Part shown: positions 20,765-28,762 of the stretch, in pieces
Layout of the letters: each line of letters starts with the position of its first letter
Numbering within the stretch: position 1 is the first letter of the stretch
Origin: Pandoraea sp.
GTDB taxonomy: Bacteria; Pseudomonadota; Gammaproteobacteria; Burkholderiales; Burkholderiaceae
Direction: 5' to 3'
Assembly: GCA_031291335.1 (NCBI GenBank)
Contig: JARLJF010000116.1
Coordinates: forward strand, 1-57,601
Length of the DNA: 57,601 bases
Notes under the pieces: model-generated
The model's database searches: none
Told to the model about the DNA's origin: nothing
The model's input: only the letters and a program-made list of their open reading frames with translations
Program-made: the position numbers and the translations under genes

Positions 20765-21886
20765 TTACCCCGCGATCGCAACGGCGTCGTCGGCATGCCA
20801 CGCGAGACCCAGCGTCTGCCCGATCTCGAAACGGTTGCCCTGACGATGCGTCGGGAAGGCCGCGACGAGCGACTTGGTCGGCTCGCCCGCCTTGCCGCCG
20901 GTGACGTCCGATTGCAGATACAGCTTCGTCATGCCGCCGGTGACCATGATGTCGGTGAGCTTCGCCGAAATCGTCGACACGCCATCGGCGTTGCTCTGAC
21001 CTTCCTGGATGTGCAGATTCTGCGGACGCAGCATCAGCTTGACCGGACGGCCACGCTCGACCTGCGGATCGTAGACCATCGCGCCCGCACCATTCGCGCC
21101 CTGCACGCCCGGCATCGCCACCCGCACCTGATCGCCCGCGCGCTCGAGCACGGTCGCGTCGAGGAGGTTGGACTCACCGAGGAAGTCGGCCACGAACACG
21201 CTCTTCGGACGGAAATACAGATCATCAGGCGTGCCCAGTTGCGCGATCTCCCCGGCGTTCATCAGGCAAATGCGATCGGACATCGTCATCGCTTCTTCCT
21301 GATCGTGCGTCACATACACGATGGTGGTGCCGAGTTCGCGGTGAATGCGCTTGATCTCAAGCTGCATGTGATCGCGCAGCTTCTTGTCGAGTGCGCCCAG
21401 CGGCTCGTCCATCAGAATGATCGACGGCCGGTAGACCATGCAGCGGGCAAGCGCAATGCGTTGCTGCTGACCACCCGAGAGTTCGCGCGGATAGCGTTCT
21501 GCCACGTGCGGCAGATGCACCATTTCCAGCGCGTTCATGACCATCTTGCGGGCCGTCTGCGCGTCGGTACGGCGCATCTGCAACGGGAATGCGATGTTCT
21601 CCGCCACGGTCATGTGCGGGAACAGCGCGTAGTTCTGGAACACCATACCGATGTCGCGCTCGTACGGCGCGCCGTACGTGACATCGGTCCCGTTGATGCG
21701 GATAGCGCCCGCATCGGGCTGCGACAGACCGGCGATGAGCGAGAGCAACGTCGTCTTGCCCGAGCCGCTCGGGCCCAGCAAGGTCAGGAATTCGCCCTGG
21801 GCGACATCGAGGTCGGTCGGTGCAAGCGCGACGAAATCGCCGTAGCGCTTGGACAGGCCCGAGACTTGGAGATTGGCAACGGTCAT
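20765..21886 (-). CDS. ABC transporter ATP-binding protein (PotA-like)
   Basis: The 373-residue ATPase of a PotABCD-like importer. Walker A GPSGSGKTT is at 38-46, Q-loop Gln84, signature LSGGQQQ at 136-142, Walker B IILMDEP at 156-162 and the switch His194. A TOBE-type C-terminal domain (about 290-370) is present, as in the CUT1/polyamine class. It is the second transport gene, after the binding protein (45 bp upstream) and 3 bp before the fused permease. Similarity to PotA does not prove that polyamines are the substrate. Confidence 0.93.
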   Translation of the reverse strand: MTVANLQVSGLSKRYGDFVALAPTDLDVAQGEFLTLLGPSGSGKTTLLSLIAGLSQPDAGAIRINGTDVTYGAPYERDIGMVFQNYALFPHMTVAENIAFPLQMRRTDAQTARKMVMNALEMVHLPHVAERYPRELSGGQQQRIALARCMVYRPSIILMDEPLGALDKKLRDHMQLEIKRIHRELGTTIVYVTHDQEEAMTMSDRICLMNAGEIAQLGTPDDLYFRPKSVFVADFLGESNLLDATVLERAGDQVRVAMPGVQGANGAGAMVYDPQVERGRPVKLMLRPQNLHIQEGQSNADGVSTISAKLTDIMVTGGMTKLYLQSDVTGGKAGEPTKSLVAAFPTHRQGNRFEIGQTLGLAWHADDAVAIAG

Positions 21887-21931
21887 GAGATCAGCACCCC
21901 AAAAAACGTGAAACGAAACGGCAGGTGAGGA

Positions 21932-23062
21932 TCAGGTCAGGATCCAGCGGTTGAAGCGTTCGAGCGCCTGGCTCTGGTTCTGCTGCCAGAACTGCGCGTT
22001 GATGTGCACGCCGCTCTTCATGTTCTCGGGGAACGTCGGGCAGTTCTTCGCGACTTCGGGCTTCACATAGTTGAACGCTTCGGGTTGCGTCATGCCGGCC
22101 GGGAAGTACTTGACCAGTTCCGCCTGACGCTTCGGGTCGCTCGCGAACTTGATGAAATCGCGACAGGCAGCGGCGTTCGGCGTGCCCTTGAGAATCGACC
22201 AGTTGTCGCAACCCCAGATGTTCTGGTTCCACACGATCTCGACCGGCACGCCATTAGCCTGTGCCGACTGCGCCCGCGAGGCCCACGTGGCAACCATGTC
22301 GACTTCACCCGAGCCGAGCATCTGCTCGACCTGTGCGCCCGTGGTCCACCACACAGCGACTTGCTTGGCGATCTTGTCCAGGCTCTTGAAAGCACGGTCG
22401 AAGTCGCACGGATACACGGAGCCTGCGGCAACGCCGTCGGCCAGCAGCGCTTCTTCGATGGTGTCGAACGGATACTTGCGAATCGAGCGACGGCCCGGGA
22501 AGTCCTTCACATTCCACAGGTCGGCCCACGACGAGGGTGCCTTGCGGCCCTTGAAGGCTTCCGTGCGATACGCGAGCACCGTCGAGTAGACGTTGGTGCC
22601 CACGCCGAACGGCGACATGTACTGCTTCGGAATCTTGGCGATGGTCGGGTCGGACTCGAGACCGTGACGCTCCAGATATTCCTTGCCGCCGGAGGTCAGC
22701 AGCAAAATCGCGGGCTGGCTGATCTTGGCCATGTCCCAGGTGTAGCTGCCTGCCTCGACCATGCTCTTGATCTGCGCGGTCGGCTCGGCATTGGCCTGCA
22801 CACCGACGACCTCGATGCCCGTCGCCTTGGCGAACGGCTTGTAGTACACGGCGTCGTACGCCTTGGTGTAGATGCCGCCGTCATCGCGCACGACGATGCG
22901 CTTGGTGGCGGCGCGCGACGGCGTCCACACGAACGGGAACGCCACGGCAGCAGCGCCGACGAGCGCCGTCTTCATGGCCGTGCGACGGCCCGGTTGTGCG
23001 AGCGACGCCTCGTTGTTGTCGGTAATGTCGAGCGGGCTTGCGGAGGTCTTGCGTTTCATCAT
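21932..23062 (-). CDS. ABC transporter substrate-binding protein (PotD/spermidine-putrescine type)
   Basis: A 376-residue periplasmic binding protein of the type 2 fold. The N-terminus has a twin-arginine-like signal: RR at 26-27 in GRRTAMKTAL, then a hydrophobic stretch AAAVAFPFV, with likely cleavage after SRA near residue 51. Export by Tat is likely but not certain. The mature part has DMAKISQPAILLLTSGGKEYL and GVGTNVYSTVLAYRTEAFKG, typical of the PotD/DUF-type extracellular solute-binding family 1. GGAG upstream fits Met2 (23059) a little better than Met1. It is the second gene of the leftward operon. The ligand is unknown. Confidence 0.9.
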   Translation of the reverse strand: MMKRKTSASPLDITDNNEASLAQPGRRTAMKTALVGAAAVAFPFVWTPSRAATKRIVVRDDGGIYTKAYDAVYYKPFAKATGIEVVGVQANAEPTAQIKSMVEAGSYTWDMAKISQPAILLLTSGGKEYLERHGLESDPTIAKIPKQYMSPFGVGTNVYSTVLAYRTEAFKGRKAPSSWADLWNVKDFPGRRSIRKYPFDTIEEALLADGVAAGSVYPCDFDRAFKSLDKIAKQVAVWWTTGAQVEQMLGSGEVDMVATWASRAQSAQANGVPVEIVWNQNIWGCDNWSILKGTPNAAACRDFIKFASDPKRQAELVKYFPAGMTQPEAFNYVKPEVAKNCPTFPENMKSGVHINAQFWQQNQSQALERFNRWILT

Positions 23063-23167
23063 GGTCTCCGGTCTTGACTGGGAGGGTGGGCGCGGCGACG
23101 GACCGCAACTTCGGCAAAGCCGCCGCGCGCGCAGTTATGGCAAAACAAACAGCAACACTGAAATGAA

Positions 23168-24604
23168 TCAGGGAACGAGACGTCCCGGATTGAATAGTTG
23201 GTTGGGATCGAGCGCCGCCTTCACGGTGCGCATGAGGGCAAGCTCAGCCGGCGCCTTGTAGCGCTGCATCAGCGGCAGTCCCGTCTGCCCGACGCCATGC
23301 TCTGCACTGAACGTGCCGGACAGACGCGCCGCCACGTCGTTCACGCAGGCACGCATCGTGTCGCCCATCGACGCGCTGTCTGGCAGCGCCGCCCAGGCGG
23401 CAAACGAGAACATCGGGATGAAGTGCACGTTGCCGTCACCCATGTGGCCAACGATGGCGATATCGAGCCCCGGCACGACGGCGTGCACGGCGCGCGTGGC
23501 GGCGTCGATGAACTCAGGCACGCTCGAGACCGGCACGGCGCAATCCGTCGTGAGGCCGATCGCCGCCTTCTTGTTCGCTTCGCTCACGCTGTGGCGCACT
23601 TCCCAGAGGTCGGCGCGCTGGGTTTCGTTCGCCGCGATGACGGCGTCGTCGACCAGCCCTTGCTCAATGGCCTCGCCCAGCGTTTCCGTGAGTACGGATT
23701 CAAGCCCTTCGGCGTCGCGCGTGTCGGCCAACTCCACGAGCACATGCCAGGCATGCGAGCCCGAGAGCGGATTGCGACGGTTCGGCACGTTGGCCAGCAC
23801 CAGATCGAGTTGGTGGCGATTCATGATTTCAAAGGCCGACAAGCGCGAGCCGCAGGCGCTCTGGAACATGCCGAGAATCTGCCGGGCAGCGGCCGGATCG
23901 CGCGGTGCGAACCAGGCGAGCGCGTGACGCGTGGGCAGCGGATGCAGCTTGAGCGCGGCCGCCGTAATGATGCCCAGCGTGCCCTCCGCACCGATGAACA
24001 GATGCTTGAGATCGATGCCCGTGTTGTCCTTGCGCAGGGCGCGCAGGCCGTCCCAGATGGTGCCGTCGGCCAGCACGACTTCGAGGCCGAGCACGTTGTC
24101 GCGCGTATTGCCGTATCGCAGCACGCTCGTGCCACCGGCATTGGTCGAGAGCGTGCCGCCGATCTGGCACGACCCCTCCGCGCCGAGACTCACCGGATAC
24201 AAACGGCCGACGTCGGCCGCCGTATCCTGCACGGTTTTCAGAATGCACCCGGCTTCGACAATCATCGAGCCGTTGGCGGCATCGACCTGACGGATGTGAC
24301 GCATACGCGCCAGATTCAGAATGACGGGCGATGGGCCATGCGTCGGCGGCACCGCACCGCCGCACAGGCTGGTGTTGCCGCCCTGCGGCAGGATCGGCAC
24401 GCCAGCAGCGGCGCACAACTTGACGACATCGCTCACCTGCGCGGTCGACGACGGCAACACGACACACAGTGCCTCGCCCCGATAGCGCCCGCGCCAGTCT
24501 TCCGTGTAACCGGCGGTATCGGACTCGTCGCTGAGCACGGCATCCGCGCCAAGCGCATCTTGCAACCGGTGGATCAGCGTCTCGCGCGTCACTGCATCGT
24601 TCAT
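23168..24604 (-). CDS. FAD-binding D-2-hydroxyacid dehydrogenase-like oxidase (GlcD type)
   Basis: A 478-residue flavoenzyme with a PCMH-type FAD-binding domain (about 40-220: PQGGNTSLCGG at 73-83, GSCQIGGTLSTNAGG near 144-158) and a FAD-oxidase C domain ending in AEHGVGQTG near residue 440. Relatives oxidise D-lactate, D-2-hydroxyglutarate or glycolate to the keto acid. It is the first gene of the operon that also encodes a Pot-like importer and a DapA-family lyase. The opposite-stereochemistry FMN enzyme at 15755-16915 is probably in the same regulon, so the pathway may handle both isomers of a hydroxy acid. This is inference from context. Confidence 0.9.
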   Translation of the reverse strand: MNDAVTRETLIHRLQDALGADAVLSDESDTAGYTEDWRGRYRGEALCVVLPSSTAQVSDVVKLCAAAGVPILPQGGNTSLCGGAVPPTHGPSPVILNLARMRHIRQVDAANGSMIVEAGCILKTVQDTAADVGRLYPVSLGAEGSCQIGGTLSTNAGGTSVLRYGNTRDNVLGLEVVLADGTIWDGLRALRKDNTGIDLKHLFIGAEGTLGIITAAALKLHPLPTRHALAWFAPRDPAAARQILGMFQSACGSRLSAFEIMNRHQLDLVLANVPNRRNPLSGSHAWHVLVELADTRDAEGLESVLTETLGEAIEQGLVDDAVIAANETQRADLWEVRHSVSEANKKAAIGLTTDCAVPVSSVPEFIDAATRAVHAVVPGLDIAIVGHMGDGNVHFIPMFSFAAWAALPDSASMGDTMRACVNDVAARLSGTFSAEHGVGQTGLPLMQRYKAPAELALMRTVKAALDPNQLFNPGRLVP

Positions 24605-24733
24605 TGCTGCCTACTCCTGAATGCCTCGGTTCAACTGCCTCGCCCTGTTGTCTCGGACAGCGCAGCGCGAGCGGTAGTGCCATGCCAGACGCACGTCTGG
24701 CGATTCGTTGTGATCAAGGATAGGCGAGAAAAA

Positions 24734-24761
24734 ATTGCAATAAAATATCTTTAATTGCAAT
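24734..24761. promoter_or_regulatory. Putative IclR operator, divergent catabolic promoter
   Basis: Two perfect copies of the palindrome ATTGCAAT (24734-24741 and 24754-24761) start exactly 20 bp apart, two helical turns, within an AT-rich spacer. They lie in the 259-bp gap between the leftward FAD-dehydrogenase/transport operon and the rightward aldehyde dehydrogenase operon. One-mismatch copies with the same spacing sit in front of the IclR gene. Confidence 0.65.
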
Positions 24762-24863
24762 GCGCTCATTTTAGGTGTTTATGCGGATGCGACCTATACG
24801 ACGGTCAACGCCCTCATGAGTTAAGTGATAATGAGTGTCACCCCCACACGAGGTGACGTCGAC

Positions 24864-26330
24864 ATGCCCGAAGCTACACACTTCATCGGCAATCAATGGG
24901 TCGCATCCGCGAAGCGGCCCGGCATTTCTGCCACGCCGGCCACCCCCACCATTCCCGTCATCGATCCGTCCGACGGACAACCCTTTGCCGAAATCGCCCG
25001 AGGCGACGCCGAAGACATCGACCGCGCCGTGAAAGCCGCGCGCGCAGCCTTCGAGGGCGACTGGGGCCGCACCGCCGCCGCAGAGCGCGGCCGTGTGCTG
25101 TACGCACTGGCGAATACGCTGGCAAAGCATCACGAAGAATTGGCACAACTCGAAGCACGCGACACCGGCAAGCCGCTCAAGCAGGCACGCGCCGATGCCG
25201 CCGCCATCGTGCGTTACTTCGAGTTCTACGCGGGCGCCGCCGACAAGCTGCACGGCGAGACCATTCCTTACCAGCAAGGCTTCACCGTGTTCACCGTGCG
25301 CGAGCCGCATGGCGTGACCGGTCACATCATTCCGTGGAATTACCCGCTGCAGATCTTCGGCCGCAGCGTGGCGGCCGCCTTGGCCACCGGCAATGCCTGT
25401 GTCGTCAAACCGGCCGAAGACGCTTGCCTGTCGCTGCTGCGCGTTGCCGAGTTGTCGCTGGAAGCCGGGCTTCCCCCCGGGGCGCTCAACATCGTGACGG
25501 GATATGGTGCGGAGGCCGGCGCGGCGCTCGCGCGGCATCCGGGCATCGATCACATCTCGTTTACCGGCTCGCCCGGGACCGGCACGCTGATCTCGCAGAT
25601 GGCCGCCGAAAACCATACGCCGGTCACGCTGGAGCTTGGCGGCAAGTCGCCGCAGATCATCTTTGCCGACGCCGACATGGAAGCCGTGCTGCCCGTCGTC
25701 GTCAACGCGATCGTGCAAAACGCCGGGCAGACCTGTTCGGCCGGCAGCCGTCTGCTGGTCGAGTGCGAGGCCTACGAGACGGTGCTCGCGCATCTGGCTG
25801 AAGCGTTCGCGCACCTGCGCGTGGGACCGTCGCATGACGACCTCGACCTCGGCCCGCTGATCAATGCCCGTCAACAGCAACGCGTGTGGGATTTCCTGTC
25901 CGAAGCTCAGCATGACGGCATTGCCGTGATGTCGCAGGGCGAAGTCGTCGGCAGTGCACCAGAGGCCGGGTTCTATCAGGCCCCCACGCTCCTGCGCGAC
26001 GTGCCTGCGACCCATCGTCTCGCCCGCGAGGAAGTGTTCGGCCCAGTGCTCGCCGCCATGCCGTTCACCGACGAGGCCGACGCCGTGCGACTCGCCAACG
26101 GCACCCTCTACGGTCTTGCTGCCGGGGTCTGGACACGCGACGGCGGACGACAGATGCGAATGGCACGCGCCATCCGCGCGGGGCAAGTCTTCATCAACAA
26201 CTACGGTGCGGGCGGTGGCGTGGAGTTGCCGTTCGGCGGCATGCGGCACTCCGGCCACGGGCGCGAAAAAGGCTTCGAAGCGCTATACGGCTTCACCACG
26301 CTCAAGACGGTCGCCATCCGCCACGGTTGA
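24864..26330 (+). CDS. NAD(P)-dependent aldehyde dehydrogenase
   Basis: A 488-residue enzyme of the ALDH superfamily that oxidises an aldehyde to its acid. Catalytic Glu257 (LELGGKSPQ) and nucleophile Cys291 (GQTCSAGSR) are intact, as is the cofactor loop FTGSPGTG near 233-240 and the IPWNYP segment at 156-161. ATG 24864 is preceded by GAGGTGA at a suitable distance and gives the standard length; the 13 extra codons from 24825 are rejected. It heads a rightward operon with an SDR and an MFS transporter, divergent from the FAD-dehydrogenase operon. The substrate is unknown; a semialdehyde released by the lyase is a possibility. Confidence 0.93.
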   Translation: MPEATHFIGNQWVASAKRPGISATPATPTIPVIDPSDGQPFAEIARGDAEDIDRAVKAARAAFEGDWGRTAAAERGRVLYALANTLAKHHEELAQLEARDTGKPLKQARADAAAIVRYFEFYAGAADKLHGETIPYQQGFTVFTVREPHGVTGHIIPWNYPLQIFGRSVAAALATGNACVVKPAEDACLSLLRVAELSLEAGLPPGALNIVTGYGAEAGAALARHPGIDHISFTGSPGTGTLISQMAAENHTPVTLELGGKSPQIIFADADMEAVLPVVVNAIVQNAGQTCSAGSRLLVECEAYETVLAHLAEAFAHLRVGPSHDDLDLGPLINARQQQRVWDFLSEAQHDGIAVMSQGEVVGSAPEAGFYQAPTLLRDVPATHRLAREEVFGPVLAAMPFTDEADAVRLANGTLYGLAAGVWTRDGGRQMRMARAIRAGQVFINNYGAGGGVELPFGGMRHSGHGREKGFEALYGFTTLKTVAIRHG

Positions 26331-26446
26331 ACACACGTCATTCGCAACACCCGCAGCACGCAACCTGACCAAGATCACAGCGACGCGCCGGCCGCCCCTC
26401 AGCGATCTCGCGCTTCGCCACAACGAGGCAACTCAGGAGACAAGGC

Positions 26447-27205
26447 ATGCGTTTGCAAGAGAAAGTCGCCATCGTGACGGGCGCCGGTTCGGGCTTCGGC
26501 GAGGGCATCGCCAGGACGTTTGCGCGCGAAGGCGCCGCCGTCATCGTCAACGATCTGAACCGTGAAGCCGGCGAGCGCGTCGCGGGCGAAATTACTGAGG
26601 CGGGCGGCCGGGCCGCATTCGTGTACGGCGACGTGTCACGCGAAGACGATCACGTCACCCTGCTCGATGAAGCCGTCACGCGGTTCGGTCATCTCGACAT
26701 CGTGATCAACAACGCGGGCACCACGCATCGCAACAAGCCGCTGCTGGAAGTCACGGAGGCCGAGTTCGATCGCGTCTACGCCGTGAACGTCAAGAGCATC
26801 TTCTGGAGCGCACGCGCCGTTATCCCCTACTTCCTGCAACGCGGCGGCGGCGTGATGATCAACATCGCGTCCACCGCAGGCGTGCGCCCACGCCCGGGGC
26901 TCGTCTGGTACAACGGCAGCAAAGGCGCCGTGATTACCGCGAGCAAGGCCATGGCCGCCGAGTTCGGCCCGCACAACATCCGCGTGAACTGCGTCAATCC
27001 GGTGATCGGCGACACGGGGCTGACCGCCGAATTCATGGGCGTGCCCAATACCCCCGAGAATCGCGCGAAATTCCTCGCCGGCATTCCGCTCGGACGCTTC
27101 TCCACGCCACAGGACATTGCCAACGCCTGTCTTTATCTCGCCAGCGACGACGCCGCCTTCATCACCGGCGTCTGCCTCGAAGTCGACGGCGGCCGTTGCA
27201 TCTGA
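26447..27205 (+). CDS. SDR family oxidoreductase
   Basis: A 252-residue classical short-chain dehydrogenase/reductase. It has TGAGSGFG at 11-18 (cofactor binding), NNAG at 88-91, and catalytic Ser142, Tyr155 and Lys159 (YNGSK). An Asp at the end of the second strand (NDLN, about residue 36) favours NAD over NADP. Such enzymes oxidise secondary alcohols or reduce ketones. It follows the aldehyde dehydrogenase by 116 bp, with a good GGAGA ribosome site, and precedes the MFS gene, so it belongs to the catabolic cluster. Confidence 0.93.
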   Translation: MRLQEKVAIVTGAGSGFGEGIARTFAREGAAVIVNDLNREAGERVAGEITEAGGRAAFVYGDVSREDDHVTLLDEAVTRFGHLDIVINNAGTTHRNKPLLEVTEAEFDRVYAVNVKSIFWSARAVIPYFLQRGGGVMINIASTAGVRPRPGLVWYNGSKGAVITASKAMAAEFGPHNIRVNCVNPVIGDTGLTAEFMGVPNTPENRAKFLAGIPLGRFSTPQDIANACLYLASDDAAFITGVCLEVDGGRCI

Positions 27206-27299
27206 GCGTTCCAACGTTTTTGCAGTCGGTAGCACCCGTAGTTGTCGCACTCACACCATAACGACAGACAACACAACGTCAAACCGGAGGAGATTCCGT

Positions 27300-28616
27300 A
27301 TGAACAGCGTTCCGACGCCCCCGTCGCCGATGGCCAACACCCCATCGGCGGACTTTGAAGCGGCCACCTACCGCAAGGTCGGCTGGCGGCTGATTCCGTT
27401 TCTGCTGCTGTGCTATGTAGTCGCGTACCTCGACCGCGTGAACGTAGGCTTCGCCAAGTTGCAGATGGTCGGCGACCTGCAATTCTCCGAGACGGTGTTC
27501 GGTCTCGGCGCGGGCATCTTCTTCATCGGTTACTTCATCTTCGAAGTGCCGAGCAACGTGATCCTGCACCGCGTGGGCGCGCGCGTGTGGATCGCGCGGA
27601 TCATGATCTCGTGGGGCATCATCTCGGGCGCGATGATGTACGTCACCACCCCCGCGATGTTCTACGTCATGCGATTCCTGCTCGGCGTGGCCGAGGCGGG
27701 CTTCTTCCCCGGCATCATTCTGTACATCACGTACTGGTATCCGGCCTCGCGGCGCGGACGCATGACCGCATGGTTCATGACGGCCGTGGCACTGTCGGGC
27801 CTGATCGGCGGCCCGCTCTCGGGCTGGATTCTCAAGGACATGAGCGGCGTGTCCGGCCTCGCGGGCTGGCAGTGGATGTTTCTGATCGAAGCCGTGCCGT
27901 CCGTGCTGATCGGCATTGCCGTATTGTTCGTGCTCGACGACCGTATTCGCGACGCGAAATGGCTCAGCGAAGCCGAGAAATCGATGCTCGAGCGCAACAT
28001 CGCCAGCGACGTGCTGACCAAGGAAGATCTGCCGCTGCGGCAGGTGTTCTCCAGCCCGCGCGTGTGGATGATGAGCCTCATCTACTTCTCGTTCGTGATC
28101 GGTCTGTACGGCGTGGGCTTCTGGCTGCCGACGATCATCAAGGGCACGGGCGTGACCGATCCGTTGCAGATCGGTTTGCTAACGGCGATTCCGTACTTCT
28201 TCGCGGTGATCGCGATGGTCGTGGTCGGACGTCGCTCCGATCTGCGCGGCGAGCGACGCTGGCACATTGCGATTCCCGCATTTCTCGGTGCCGTCGGTCT
28301 GTTCCTCTCGACGGTCTGGAGCCACAACACGCAACTCGCCATGGTCGCGCTGACGCTGGCCACGATGGGCATCATGATCGTGCTGCCGCTGTTCTGGAGT
28401 CTGCCCACGGCATTTCTGGGGGGCACGGCTGCGGCGGCGGGCATCGCGATGATCAACTCGCTGGGCAATCTGGCCGGCTTCGTCGGCCCGTACCTGATCG
28501 GGTTTCTCAAGGACGCAACCCAGAGCACCAACAGCGGCATGTTCCTGCTCACGGTCTTCATGATTCTGGGCGGACTGCTCACGCTCTCTGTGCCCGCGAG
28601 ACTCGTCAACAAGTAA
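27300..28616 (+). CDS. MFS transporter, anion:cation symporter (ACS) type
   Basis: A 438-residue membrane protein with about 12 helices. The first helix segment ends CYVVAYLDRVNVGFAKLQM, the hallmark of the ACS family (phthalate, glucarate, tartrate and hexuronate transporters: a D-R-x-N-x-x-x-A motif). GGAGGAG at about 7 nt upstream selects ATG 27300; the open frame begins earlier at 27117 inside the SDR gene. As the third gene of the aldehyde dehydrogenase operon it probably imports an organic acid. The regulon would then have both an ABC and an MFS uptake route, perhaps for different compounds. A strong terminator follows at 28716. Confidence 0.92.
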   Translation: MNSVPTPPSPMANTPSADFEAATYRKVGWRLIPFLLLCYVVAYLDRVNVGFAKLQMVGDLQFSETVFGLGAGIFFIGYFIFEVPSNVILHRVGARVWIARIMISWGIISGAMMYVTTPAMFYVMRFLLGVAEAGFFPGIILYITYWYPASRRGRMTAWFMTAVALSGLIGGPLSGWILKDMSGVSGLAGWQWMFLIEAVPSVLIGIAVLFVLDDRIRDAKWLSEAEKSMLERNIASDVLTKEDLPLRQVFSSPRVWMMSLIYFSFVIGLYGVGFWLPTIIKGTGVTDPLQIGLLTAIPYFFAVIAMVVVGRRSDLRGERRWHIAIPAFLGAVGLFLSTVWSHNTQLAMVALTLATMGIMIVLPLFWSLPTAFLGGTAAAAGIAMINSLGNLAGFVGPYLIGFLKDATQSTNSGMFLLTVFMILGGLLTLSVPARLVNK

Positions 28617-28715
28617 CGGCCATTCAGATCGCCTGACGAAACATCGTCTTGGCGACCGAGACCCAGACACCACGGGGCCGTTGGCCCGTTGGTTCCCCTC
28701 GGAGTAACATGCATG

Positions 28716-28746
28716 AGGCCGTCCCCGCCGGGACGGCCTGTTTTTT
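28716..28746 (+). terminator. Strong intrinsic terminator after MFS gene
   Basis: A 10-bp perfect stem AGGCCGTCCC/GGGACGGCCT (28716-28725 with 28730-28739), a 4-nt loop, then G and six T (28741-28746). It ends the aldehyde dehydrogenase-SDR-MFS operon 17 bp before the next start codon. Confidence 0.92.
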
Positions 28747-28762
28747 GCCCCCATAGATCCGC

